Shown here one piece after another: positions 1 to 6,581 of a DNA stretch of 8,417 bases (positions are counted from its first letter, which is position 1; the number at the start of each line of letters is the position of its first letter). The notes beneath the pieces are model-generated. The model saw only the letters and a list, made by a program, of their open reading frames with translations, made no database searches and was not told the DNA's origin. The translations under genes and the position numbers were made by a program. This DNA is from Nitrososphaerota archaeon (GTDB lineage: Archaea; Thermoproteota; Nitrososphaeria; Nitrososphaerales; UBA183), in the NCBI GenBank assembly GCA_029785625.1, contig JAFLZI010000014.1:1-8417 (forward strand). The letters run 5' to 3'.

Positions 1-1
1 G

Positions 2-1525
2 TACGTCTCCACCAGACACGAGCAGGTCGCGGTCAGCATGGCCGATGCAGAAGGGAGGGTCACGGGAAGGCCGGGAGTCGCGCTGGTGCACGGTGGGCCG
101 GGTTTCCTGAACTCTCTCGTCGGCCTGGCGAACGCGTGGAAGGACGGTTCCCCCATGCTTCTCGTGGCGGGGGCCGTGAAGCGGAGGATGTCAGGGATGG
201 ACTCCTGGCTGGAGATACCACAGACTGACATGGCAAGGAGCTTGGTCAAGGGATCATGGCGGATCGAGAAAGGGATGGGAGCTGGGAAGGCGATTGCTGA
301 CGCATTCTCACTGGCTGCCTCGGCCCCGGCAGGGCCGGTCTACCTCGAAGTCCCAGACGACGTCTGGTCTCAGGAGGCAGGAAGGCAGGTAGTCCAGGCC
401 TCCGCAGTTGAAGAGAAGCAGGCCAGGGAAGAAGAGGTGAAGCTCGCCGCCGGAGCCCTGGCCAAGGCCGAGAGACCCCTCTTGGTGGTCGGGGGAGGAA
501 TCAACTCCCCACGGGGGTCGGAGGCCCTCGCAGACTTGTTGTCGAAGACGAAGATACCCTCTGTGTCGACCGGGAATGGCAGGGGGGCGGTGCCTGAGGA
601 TAGCCCGATGTCGCTTGGGAGGATCGGGTTCGGCGGGGTCAGGGTCGCCGACGCCGCCCTCGCCCAGGCCGACATGGTCCTTTGCCTCGGGTGCGGCCTT
701 TCTGACGTCTCGACGTTCGGCTTCAACACCGCCCCCAGGGGCGAAGTCTACGCGGTGAACATGGACCCTCTCTGGGACAAGAAGCCAATCCCCTACGCCA
801 TGCATTCTGATGCGGACGCCTCGGAATTCGCGAAGAGGCTCGCGGCCGTGGTCGAAGCGAGTGCGAAAGACGGCTGGAGGAGCAGGATCGAGGGCGAGAG
901 GGAAGGGTGGCGTGTGATTCTAAGCGAAGCGGAGAGGCGCCACAAGCCAGGATACGCGAACCCTGCCGACTTCCTTTCAGCCCTCGACCGGGCCCTTCCC
1001 AGGGATGCGATCCTCGCAGCCGGACAGGGGCTCCACCAAGTGTACGCGTACGCGTGCCTCAAGGTCAGGTCTAGCCGCAGCTTCCTAGCGGCCACCAATA
1101 TGGGCTCGATGGGGTTCGTCTTCCCAGCCGTCCTCGGGGCCAAGATGGCGCTCCCGGAGAGGGAGGTCGTGGGAATCATGGGGGACGGGGAGTTCATGAT
1201 GACTCTGCATGACATGGAGACGGCGGTAAGGGAGAGGATAGGAGCGAAGGTGGTCGTGGTGAACGACAACTCATACAGGGTGCTCATGATGAGGCAGAAG
1301 ATCCAGAAGATGGGGAGAGTGTACGGGACCACCCATGCCAACCCAGACTTCGCGAAAGTCGCCGATGCCTTCGGCGCCAAGGGAATGGTGGTCGACTCCG
1401 ACGACAGGACCAGAGACGCGGTAGATTTCATCATGGAGAAATCGGACGTTCCCCTAGTCCTAGAGCTCAGGGTTGACCCGGAGGACCTCCCTCCGGTCAA
1501 CATCCAGGGCTCGCTCATGTTCTGA
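2..1525 (+). CDS. Thiamine-diphosphate-dependent enzyme, acetolactate synthase/decarboxylase superfamily (5' end cut by window edge)
   Basis: The frame is open from base 2, and the residues before the first in-window ATG (38) already match the family: RHEQ at 14-25 carries the conserved Glu (20-22) that activates the cofactor's aminopyrimidine ring. The ATG is therefore internal and the true start lies upstream. The order is N-terminal pyrimidine-binding domain (including the HGGPG turn near 90-105), a central domain with the VVGGGINSP stretch near 487-513, then the C-terminal diphosphate-binding domain with GDG at 1181-1189 and NDN at 1262-1270, spaced as in the GDG-X(24-27)-N motif that holds Mg-ThDP. 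The visible ~507 residues plus a missing N-terminus fit the usual ~550. Family members decarboxylate or carboligate 2-oxo acids (acetolactate synthase, benzoylformate, oxalyl-CoA or indolepyruvate decarboxylases). No ilvN or ilvC lies beside it, so a catabolic 2-oxo-acid role is as likely as branched-chain synthesis. The family call is firm; the substrate is unknown. Confidence 0.9.
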   Translation, partial: YVSTRHEQVAVSMADAEGRVTGRPGVALVHGGPGFLNSLVGLANAWKDGSPMLLVAGAVKRRMSGMDSWLEIPQTDMARSLVKGSWRIEKGMGAGKAIADAFSLAASAPAGPVYLEVPDDVWSQEAGRQVVQASAVEEKQAREEEVKLAAGALAKAERPLLVVGGGINSPRGSEALADLLSKTKIPSVSTGNGRGAVPEDSPMSLGRIGFGGVRVADAALAQADMVLCLGCGLSDVSTFGFNTAPRGEVYAVNMDPLWDKKPIPYAMHSDADASEFAKRLAAVVEASAKDGWRSRIEGEREGWRVILSEAERRHKPGYANPADFLSALDRALPRDAILAAGQGLHQVYAYACLKVRSSRSFLAATNMGSMGFVFPAVLGAKMALPEREVVGIMGDGEFMMTLHDMETAVRERIGAKVVVVNDNSYRVLMMRQKIQKMGRVYGTTHANPDFAKVADAFGAKGMVVDSDDRTRDAVDFIMEKSDVPLVLELRVDPEDLPPVNIQGSLMF

Positions 1526-1533
1526 GGGCCTGC

Positions 1534-1539
1534 TTTAAA
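1534..1539 (+). promoter_or_regulatory. TATA-like box (TTTAAA) of a probable leaderless promoter for the M20 gene
   Basis: TTTAAA stands alone in a GC-rich 38-nt gap, at -30 to -25 relative to the A of the ATG at 1564. That is where an archaeal TATA box must sit for transcription to start at the start codon. There is no purine-rich ribosome binding site just before the ATG. The upstream BRE position (ggcctgc) is not convincing. Confidence 0.55.
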
Positions 1540-1563
1540 CGCCGCTCATGCGGGCGCCGGGCC

Positions 1564-2754
1564 ATGGACTTCGCGGCAGAAGCAAAACGCATCGAACCGG
1601 AGATAATCGCGAACAGGAGGAAGCTCCACCAGCATCCGGAGCTCGCCTACCAAGAGGAATGGACTTCGGAGTATGTGGCGCGGACCCTCGAGGCCATGGG
1701 AATGGAGGTCAAGAGGATGACCGGGGGGACGGGGGTGCTGGGCACCTTGAAGGGAGCCAAGAAGGGGAAGGTGGTCGCACTAAGGGCGGACATGGATGCG
1801 CTCCCCGTCACGGAGGCGGCCGACGTGGAGTTCAAGTCGAAGATGGACGGGGTGATGCACGCGTGCGGGCATGACGCCCATATGGCGATGCTCCTGGGGG
1901 CGGCGAAGCTCCTGTCAGGTCAAAAAAGAGAGCTGTGTGGGACCGTGAAGTTTCTCTTCCAGCCTGCGGAGGAGCACGGAGGGAGGGGCGGGGCGCTGCC
2001 GATGATCGAAGCCGGAGTGATGAAGGACCCCAAGGTGGACTACGTCTTTGGGCTACACATCGACTGTGCCAGGAGGTCGGCGGTGTTCGGGGTGGGGGAG
2101 GGCCCGATAATGGCCGCGCCGGACTCGTTCGTGGTGAAGATTGCGGGCAAGGGAGGGCACGGATCAGCCCCACACGAGACGGTAGACCCGATCTACCTGG
2201 CGGCCCACGTGATCCTCGCGCTGCAGGGAGTGTCGTCGAGGATGATCAACCCGGTCAGGCCGTTCGTGATCACGGTCGGGTCCATCCATTCTGGGACGAA
2301 GGAGAACATAATACCAGACACGGCCGAGTTGCATGGAACCATCAGGACGCTTGACGAGCAGACGAGGAGCCTTGCGAAGCGGAAGGTGGCAAGCGTGGCG
2401 AAGGAAGTCTGCAGGGCGTTCGGAGGGTCCGCAGAAGTGACCTTCGAAAGGGATGCCTATCCCGTGACTGTCAACGACCCGAGGACGACCGCCAAGGCGA
2501 GGGCCGTCCTCGCCAAGGTCCGCGGGGCCAGGGTGAAGAAGGCAGAGCCGATACTCGGCGGGGAGGACTTCTCCAGGTTCCTGCAGAAAGCGCCGGGGAC
2601 CTTCTACTTTTTGGGGAGCTTCAACCCCACGAAGGGTTGCGTCTATCCGAACCACAGCTCAAAGTTCAAGGTGGACGAAGATGTGCTCAAGATCGGAGCG
2701 GCTTCGCTGGCTTCTCTGGCGTTTGAATTCGGAAGGCCAGGCGGCAGAGCCTAG
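1564..2754 (+). CDS. M20D-family metallo-amidohydrolase (N-acyl/aminoacyl amide hydrolase)
   Basis: A zinc-type amidohydrolase of the IAA-amino-acid hydrolase/hippuricase/carboxypeptidase group, predicted to cut amide bonds of N-acylated amino acids in the cytoplasm. The 396-residue length is typical. The N-terminal signature RKLHQHPEL lies at residues 19-27. Metal ligands are visible: MHACGHDAH gives Cys101 and His103, QPAEE gives Glu136/Glu137, GLH gives His165, and the C-terminal His364 (YPNHSS) completes the site. GGHGSAPH (197-204) begins the lid/dimerisation domain, and GGEDFS (332-337) is the family's C-terminal motif. No signal peptide is seen. The ATG at 1564 is preferred because of the TATA-like box 25-30 nt upstream; an ATG at 1548 is in another frame. 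The MBL gene follows after 9 nt, so the two are probably co-transcribed. The family is certain; whether it acts on acyl-amino acids, aminoacyl-aromatics or peptides is not. Confidence 0.93.
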   Translation: MDFAAEAKRIEPEIIANRRKLHQHPELAYQEEWTSEYVARTLEAMGMEVKRMTGGTGVLGTLKGAKKGKVVALRADMDALPVTEAADVEFKSKMDGVMHACGHDAHMAMLLGAAKLLSGQKRELCGTVKFLFQPAEEHGGRGGALPMIEAGVMKDPKVDYVFGLHIDCARRSAVFGVGEGPIMAAPDSFVVKIAGKGGHGSAPHETVDPIYLAAHVILALQGVSSRMINPVRPFVITVGSIHSGTKENIIPDTAELHGTIRTLDEQTRSLAKRKVASVAKEVCRAFGGSAEVTFERDAYPVTVNDPRTTAKARAVLAKVRGARVKKAEPILGGEDFSRFLQKAPGTFYFLGSFNPTKGCVYPNHSSKFKVDEDVLKIGAASLASLAFEFGRPGGRA

Positions 2755-2760
2755 GGGAGA
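2754..2760 (+). promoter_or_regulatory. Shine-Dalgarno-like site supporting a TTG start
   Basis: GGGGAGA begins at the last base of the M20 stop codon and contains GGAG (2756-2759), 4 nt before the TTG at 2764. It supports the non-ATG start and translation of the MBL gene from the upstream gene's mRNA. No TATA-like box lies in the 9-nt gap. Confidence 0.5.
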
Positions 2761-2763
2761 GAA

Positions 2764-3666
2764 TTGTTCGCCACCAGGGTCTCAGAGCGAGTCTACCTCC
2801 TGGACACATATGCGCTCGGAGTGCCCGGGACGGTCGGCGCCTACCTCGTGAAGGGACCAAGGCCAGCGCTGGTGGACTGCGGATACGCCTCTTCCTATGA
2901 AAGCGTGCTGCGCGGGCTGGCGGAGACGGGGGTCATGCCTTCAGACGTGAGATACGTGATCCCGACCCACGTCCATCTCGATCACGCCGGGGCCGCAGGG
3001 AAGCTGCTCGGGGAGATGCCCAATGCGGAGGTGCTCGCGCAGGAGAAGGCGGTTCCCCATCTCGTCGACCCGACCCGCCTGGTGGAAAGCTCCACCAGAG
3101 TCTTCGGCAAAGAGATGATGGAACTGTATGGTGTTCCCAAACCCATACCGGCCTCCAGGATCATGGCCGTCGGAGAAGAGGCGTCCCTGGACCTGGGAGA
3201 CGGGCTCACAGCGACCATGATGCACGCCCCAGGACATGCTCCCCATCAGATTTCAGTGAGCCTCGACGGGACCAGGGCCCTCCTTACTGCAGACTCGGTG
3301 GGGATCGTCTATCCCGGACTGAAGGCATTGATCCCCACCACGCCCCCTCCGAGCTTCCACCCCTCGGAACTGGTAGCCACTATCGCTAAACTGAAGCAGA
3401 CGTCCCCCGTCGAGCTCCTCGTCCCCCACTTCGGGACGCGGAGAGACGTCGACTGGGTGTTCGACAGGACCGCAGAGCTGGTGGAAAGCTGGGTAGGCAG
3501 GGTAAAGGAGATGTGGAAGCAGAAGATGACGCTGGACGAGGCCGCCGAGGAGATGGAGCGCACTGTGATGGCGGACGCGGGTGTGGAGGGGCTCCCCATC
3601 TACGCGAGGATATCCGTCAGGACCTCCACCATGGGCATAATGCACTACTTGGAAAAGAACGCTTGA
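2764..3666 (+). CDS. Metallo-beta-lactamase-fold hydrolase
   Basis: A 300-residue MBL-fold protein with a complete two-metal site: THVHLDH (residues 68-74) is the HxHxDH motif with His69, His71, Asp73 and His74; APGHAPH (155-161) supplies His158; TADS (175-178) supplies Asp177; PHFG (221-224) supplies His222. The N-terminal half also has the usual strand pattern, with GTVGAYLVKG and LVDCG before the motif. After the MBL core a helical tail (about 225-300) follows, as in glyoxalase II-like and lactonase-like members. Known substrates in this superfamily are thioesters, lactones and phosphodiesters; the sequence alone does not choose. The start is TTG, chosen because the GGAG site sits just upstream and the first strand follows at once (VYLLDT). 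The gene is 9 nt downstream of the M20 gene, so it may process that enzyme's product. The fold is certain and the function open. Confidence 0.9.
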   Translation: MFATRVSERVYLLDTYALGVPGTVGAYLVKGPRPALVDCGYASSYESVLRGLAETGVMPSDVRYVIPTHVHLDHAGAAGKLLGEMPNAEVLAQEKAVPHLVDPTRLVESSTRVFGKEMMELYGVPKPIPASRIMAVGEEASLDLGDGLTATMMHAPGHAPHQISVSLDGTRALLTADSVGIVYPGLKALIPTTPPPSFHPSELVATIAKLKQTSPVELLVPHFGTRRDVDWVFDRTAELVESWVGRVKEMWKQKMTLDEAAEEMERTVMADAGVEGLPIYARISVRTSTMGIMHYLEKNA

Positions 3667-3670
3667 ATAT
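3664..3670 (+). promoter_or_regulatory. TATA-like box (TGAATAT) overlapping the MBL stop codon
   Basis: TGAATAT includes the MBL gene's TGA and lies at -28 to -22 from the ATG at 3692. The remaining 21 nt are GC-rich and have no Shine-Dalgarno match. The position suggests a leaderless transcript for the LigB-like gene, possibly in addition to read-through from upstream. Confidence 0.4.
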
Positions 3671-3691
3671 CTCGGCGGGTCACTGCCGGCC

Positions 3692-4564
3692 ATGCCCCTA
3701 GTCTACGCCTGTATAGCACCCCACGGGACCGAAGTCGTCCCCGCCCTGGCGGGGAAGAAGTCCATGCGCTTCAGCCAGACGAGAGCGGGGATGCAGAAGC
3801 TGGCGGAGGAGATCAAGGAGGCGCGCCCTGACACGGTGGTGGTGGCCACCCCCCACAATCTCAGGCTCCACAGGCATATCGGCGTAGTGACTGCAGAGAA
3901 CTCGTCAGGCGTCCTGCGGGAGGCGGGCGGAGAGATCAGGCTCAGAGCCAAGTGCGACGTGGAGTTCGCGAAAAGGCTGGTCTTGGCGGCCGAAGGGCGG
4001 AGACTCCCGGTCGTGGGCGCCACCTATGGGGTGAACGAGGGGCCACTCTCGGACATGGCCATGGATTGGGGGACCCTGGTCCCGCTCTGGTTCCTCGTCA
4101 GGGGGACCCGCCTCGGGAGCAGAATAGTGATCGTCACGCCGTCAAGGGGGATACCTCTCTCCCAGAACTTCGAGTTCGGGAAGGTCATAGCACAGGTCGC
4201 AGAAGGACAGACGAAGCGCGTTGCCCTCGTCGCCAGCTCGGACCAGGCCCACGCCCACAAGAAGGGAGGGCCTTACGGCTACAGCCCTGCTGCAGCGGAG
4301 TATGACAACTTGGTGGTAGACGCGGTGAAGGAGAACAAGCTCGAGTCCGTCTTAGAGGTCAGGGCCAGCCTCGTCGACAAGGCCAAGCCCGACAGCCTGT
4401 GGCAGATGGCCATGCTCGCGGGGGCGCTTTCCGTGGTCCCCATGTGGGGGAGACTTCACTCATACCAGGTCGCAACCTACTTCGGGATGGTCTGCGCCAG
4501 CTACTTCAGGAGGTCGAAGACCTCGCCGAGCGCGGCAATCTTGGGGCAGTCGGTCGCCCCATAG
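3692..4564 (+). CDS. Class III extradiol ring-cleavage dioxygenase-like protein (LigB/DODA superfamily)
   Basis: A 290-residue LigB-fold protein, the family of Fe(II) enzymes that open catecholic rings and of the related MEMO-type proteins. Candidate metal ligands are His11 in APHG and His55 in TPHN, the two N-terminal histidines of the fold. The SSDQAHAHKKGGPYGY segment (182-197), with His187/His189, matches the position of the family's catalytic histidine motif (GDLSH-like). DSLWQMAMLAG (234-244) is the C-terminal helix near which the third, acidic ligand is expected; which residue serves is uncertain. DWGTLVPL (125-132) aligns with the usual DHGTxVPL, with Trp replacing His. The last 20 residues (from about 271) run past the expected end and lie wholly within the overlap with the opposing HAD gene. 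The preceding gene ends 25 nt upstream. Ring cleavage is probable by family; the substrate is unknown, and a non-dioxygenase role cannot be excluded. Confidence 0.85.
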   Translation: MPLVYACIAPHGTEVVPALAGKKSMRFSQTRAGMQKLAEEIKEARPDTVVVATPHNLRLHRHIGVVTAENSSGVLREAGGEIRLRAKCDVEFAKRLVLAAEGRRLPVVGATYGVNEGPLSDMAMDWGTLVPLWFLVRGTRLGSRIVIVTPSRGIPLSQNFEFGKVIAQVAEGQTKRVALVASSDQAHAHKKGGPYGYSPAAAEYDNLVVDAVKENKLESVLEVRASLVDKAKPDSLWQMAMLAGALSVVPMWGRLHSYQVATYFGMVCASYFRRSKTSPSAAILGQSVAP

Positions 4565-5202
4565 TTCCCTTCCCTGTCTATCAGCAACCCCTCGAGTCCG
4601 GCGTTCCTGGCTCCCGCCACGTCGGCCTCATAGAGATCTCCGACGTGGAGCGCCTCCGAAGGCCTGGCCGCAACCTTTCGCAATGCAATCCTGAATATCT
4701 CCGGATTCGGCTTCGACACCCCCACCACCCCGGAGACGACTATCACCGAGATGTAACGCGAGAGCCCCAGCGACTCGATGGTCTTCAAAGTGCCTGACGG
4801 GGCGTTGGAGACAAGTGCCAGCTTGTATCCTTCCTCCTTCAGCCGGCGCAGCGTAGGCTCTGCGTCGGGATACAGCTCGAGAGGCACAGAACGCTGAGTC
4901 TCGTCCCACATGCTCCCCATCAGCGATGCGGCGTGGGCACTCTCTTCCTCCGGGCGCCCGGGAAAGAGGTGGTCGAAGACCATGGAGTCCAGGACGCGAT
5001 ACGACTCTTCCACCTGGCCACGAGTGGAGTCCCTGCTGCCATAAGCGGAGAGCCACCCAGGCTCGACCCTGAAGTAGGCTGCACGGACCTGTTCTGGGGT
5101 CGCTGGGTAGCCGCAGCCTGAGAGGATGGAGCTGATTATCACGTCCCTCCTCATCACCATGAGGGTCCCGCCGAGGTCGAAGAAGACAGCCGTCTTTGGC
5201 AA
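4501..5202 (-). CDS. HAD-superfamily hydrolase (phosphatase-like, subfamily IA)
   Basis: A 233-residue haloacid-dehalogenase-fold protein with all four motifs in order: motif I FFDLGGT (residues 7-13, nucleophile Asp9), an alpha-helical cap at about 18-105, motif II LVSNA (130-134, Ser132), motif III GVSKPNPEIF (161-170, Lys164), and motif IV GDLYEAD (188-194, Asp189 and Asp194). The second motif-I position, usually the Asp acid/base of phosphatases (DxD), is Gly11. The DLGGT form recurs in this family and leaves the exact activity open. Likely a cytoplasmic small-molecule phosphatase. The TTG start at 5202 is the only option: an in-frame TAG lies at 5224-5226, no other start codon follows it, and AGGAG sits 6 nt upstream. 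The 3' end overlaps the LigB-like gene by 64 bp, tail to tail. The gene lies 160 nt downstream of the HprK-like gene on the same strand. Confidence 0.9.
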   Translation of the reverse strand: MPKTAVFFDLGGTLMVMRRDVIISSILSGCGYPATPEQVRAAYFRVEPGWLSAYGSRDSTRGQVEESYRVLDSMVFDHLFPGRPEEESAHAASLMGSMWDETQRSVPLELYPDAEPTLRRLKEEGYKLALVSNAPSGTLKTIESLGLSRYISVIVVSGVVGVSKPNPEIFRIALRKVAARPSEALHVGDLYEADVAGARNAGLEGLLIDREGNYGATDCPKIAALGEVFDLLK

Positions 5203-5208
5203 GGCGCT

Positions 5209-5213
5209 CTCCT
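5209..5213 (-). promoter_or_regulatory. Shine-Dalgarno AGGAG of the HAD gene
   Basis: On the minus strand AGGAG is separated from the TTG start (5202) by six bases (AGCGCC). It decides the non-ATG start together with the in-frame TAG just upstream. Confidence 0.55.
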
Positions 5214-5223
5214 GCTCCCGCGG

Positions 5224-5232
5224 CTAGATATG
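5224..5232 (-). promoter_or_regulatory. TATA-like box (CATATCTAG) upstream of the HAD gene
   Basis: Read on the minus strand, CATATCTAG occupies -30 to -22 from the TTG start and is the most A/T-rich stretch of this intergenic region. Taken alone it predicts transcription starting at or near the start codon, which would leave the AGGAG at 5209-5213 outside the message. Either the SD serves longer read-through transcripts or one of the two signals is fortuitous. Confidence 0.35.
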
Positions 5233-5247
5233 CAGAGCGGAAGAACT

Positions 5248-5268
5248 CGACCTCGGAATACGGGGTCG
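5248..5268. repeat. Short inverted repeat (8-bp stem, 5-nt loop) in the HprK-HAD gap
   Basis: CGACCTCG and CGGGGTCG pair over eight positions (one G-T pair) around the loop GAATA. It lies 16-36 bp upstream of the HAD TATA-like box within the 160-bp intergenic region 5203-5362. No T-run follows on either strand, so a terminator is not indicated; an operator or a chance GC-rich hairpin is possible. Apart from this repeat and the TATA/SD sites, I see no other gene or RNA in 5203-5362. Confidence 0.3.
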
Positions 5269-5362
5269 GAGCGCACCGGACGAGACAGTCACAGGGACTA
5301 CAGGATTGGACCCGGACCTAGGAGCCGGTTCCTCCTTTCGGTTCGGTCTGGGCGTCATACCC

Positions 5363-6553
5363 CTACCGGGAGGACTCGAGGGCGGCAACTATCCTTTCGT
5401 GGCTCTGCTGGGGCCCCTCCAAGCCGGTGTTCAGTATGATGCATGGGACCTTCCACTTCTCGAACATCATCCCGAAGAATGCGGCCTGTCTGTCGTCATC
5501 CCTCTCCAGCAGGTATGGGTTGTACCAGGGCTCAAACGACGTCGTCCCCCATTTCTCCTTTGGCCCCGCCCCGGGCAGCACCATGTACTCTCCCTTCCTC
5601 AGGACGCCTATCGCCTCTCGGGGCGAAAGCCTGGCTTCAGCCGGGCTGTGACCGTCCCTCCTCAAAAGCACGACGAGGTTGACCGGCACCTCGTTCACCA
5701 CTTTGCTCGCGCCCAGTATGTCCTCCCTCCTGACGAGCGCCCTCGAATTGCCGAAGGCGTAGTAGCAGCGCCCCATCCCCTCGTTGAAGACGCACCTTCG
5801 GTGCGTGACGGAGCATTGCTCAGCCCCCTCCGGGTACTCGCAGTCCTCCTTCCTCGTCGTGACGTTTTCATTGATGGACCTGTCGAAGACTCCCCTCAGC
5901 CAGACCTGCTCCCTCTGGGATTCCGTTCTCATGTACAACGACCTCTCCGGCTGCCTCGCCACCAGGTCATCACTCGGGTGATCCGGTGCAGGGTCGGGGA
6001 ATCGGATGTAAGCCCAGTCGTCACCGCATATCTTTCCTTCGCCGTTCATGAAGATGAGGAAGGCCTGGGTCGTCTTGCCCGTCCCCGTGGGTGCGATGAT
6101 GACGACCCCTCGCCCCCTGTGAAGGGCGGTCGCCCCGTGAATGGAGAGCGTGTTGGACTCTCTTTCGAGGATGGCGGCCACCATCCCCAATGCCCAGGAC
6201 TTGCATTGTCCATAGTACTCGGTGTTCACGAAAAGAGCGGAGCGGAGCTCCGGCGAGTAGTACGCCGAGGGCTCCATCCCCTCGACGTTGACAGCAGAAT
6301 AGATCCTGGCCTGAACTTTGCCATCGGCCGCCGACCAGTTGTTCTGCCAGAACTCCGCCTGGTGAGCGCTGTTGGTGACGAGCTCGATCACCACGCCGTT
6401 CAGATTAGCCTTCAGGGACCTAGCACCGGCGAGGGAGCCCTCAGCCTTGCCCAGCAGCCTGCGAAAGTCCGAGGCGGGGGTGTTCTTGTCCCCTTTCACC
6501 CTCGCTCGGGACTGCGTGTCATAGTTCTTGAACTCCGTGGCCCTCATGAGCAA
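5363..6553 (-). CDS. P-loop protein of the HPr kinase/PEP carboxykinase-like type, function unknown
   Basis: A 396-residue protein (numbered from TTG 6553). Residues 137-162 resemble the HprK core: a His-Gly strand (SIHG, 137-140), a strand RGVVII, then Walker A APTGTGKTT (154-162; window 6068-6094). Fifteen residues later comes KICGDDW (174-180), like the kinase-2 GDD of ATP-dependent PEP carboxykinase and HprK. An N-terminal domain of about 130 residues, with NTEYYGQCKSWALG at 110-123, precedes it. Cys238, Cys247, Cys254 and Cys263 lie in a short charged segment and could bind a metal. The C-terminus holds NTGLEGPQQSHERI (375-388). I do not recognise a characterised family, and no HPr or PTS gene is in view. 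ATP/GTP binding is probable; the phosphoacceptor is unknown. An ATG at 6547, two codons later, is an equally good start. A 463-residue plus-strand frame across this region lacks recognisable motifs. Confidence 0.8.
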   Translation of the reverse strand: MLMRATEFKNYDTQSRARVKGDKNTPASDFRRLLGKAEGSLAGARSLKANLNGVVIELVTNSAHQAEFWQNNWSAADGKVQARIYSAVNVEGMEPSAYYSPELRSALFVNTEYYGQCKSWALGMVAAILERESNTLSIHGATALHRGRGVVIIAPTGTGKTTQAFLIFMNGEGKICGDDWAYIRFPDPAPDHPSDDLVARQPERSLYMRTESQREQVWLRGVFDRSINENVTTRKEDCEYPEGAEQCSVTHRRCVFNEGMGRCYYAFGNSRALVRREDILGASKVVNEVPVNLVVLLRRDGHSPAEARLSPREAIGVLRKGEYMVLPGAGPKEKWGTTSFEPWYNPYLLERDDDRQAAFFGMMFEKWKVPCIILNTGLEGPQQSHERIVAALESSR

Positions 6554-6575
6554 AAACCGACCGGGCTTCGAGCCC

Positions 6576-6581
6576 TTAAAA
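6576..6581 (-). promoter_or_regulatory. TATA-like box (TTTTAA) upstream of the HprK-like gene
   Basis: On the minus strand TTTTAA is at -28 to -23 from the TTG at 6553 and -34 to -29 from the ATG at 6547. Transcription would be expected to begin near 6552, giving either a leaderless TTG start or a leader of about 5 nt before the ATG. No SD-like sequence is present between. Confidence 0.5.

Noticed and set aside
38..40. ATG at 38 as the true start of the ThDP enzyme
   Set aside because: The upstream in-frame residues (RHEQ, 14-25) include the conserved cofactor-activating Glu, so the gene begins before the window.
793..1518. 241-residue minus-strand frame opposite the ThDP enzyme
   Set aside because: Ser/Thr/Arg-rich mirror translation of a gene whose plus-strand frame carries the GDG and NDN cofactor motifs.
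1548..1874. 108-residue plus-strand frame starting at 1548 over the M20 gene start
   Set aside because: It is out of frame with the M20 gene and of Gly/Arg-rich low-information composition; the M20 motifs are in the frame from 1564.
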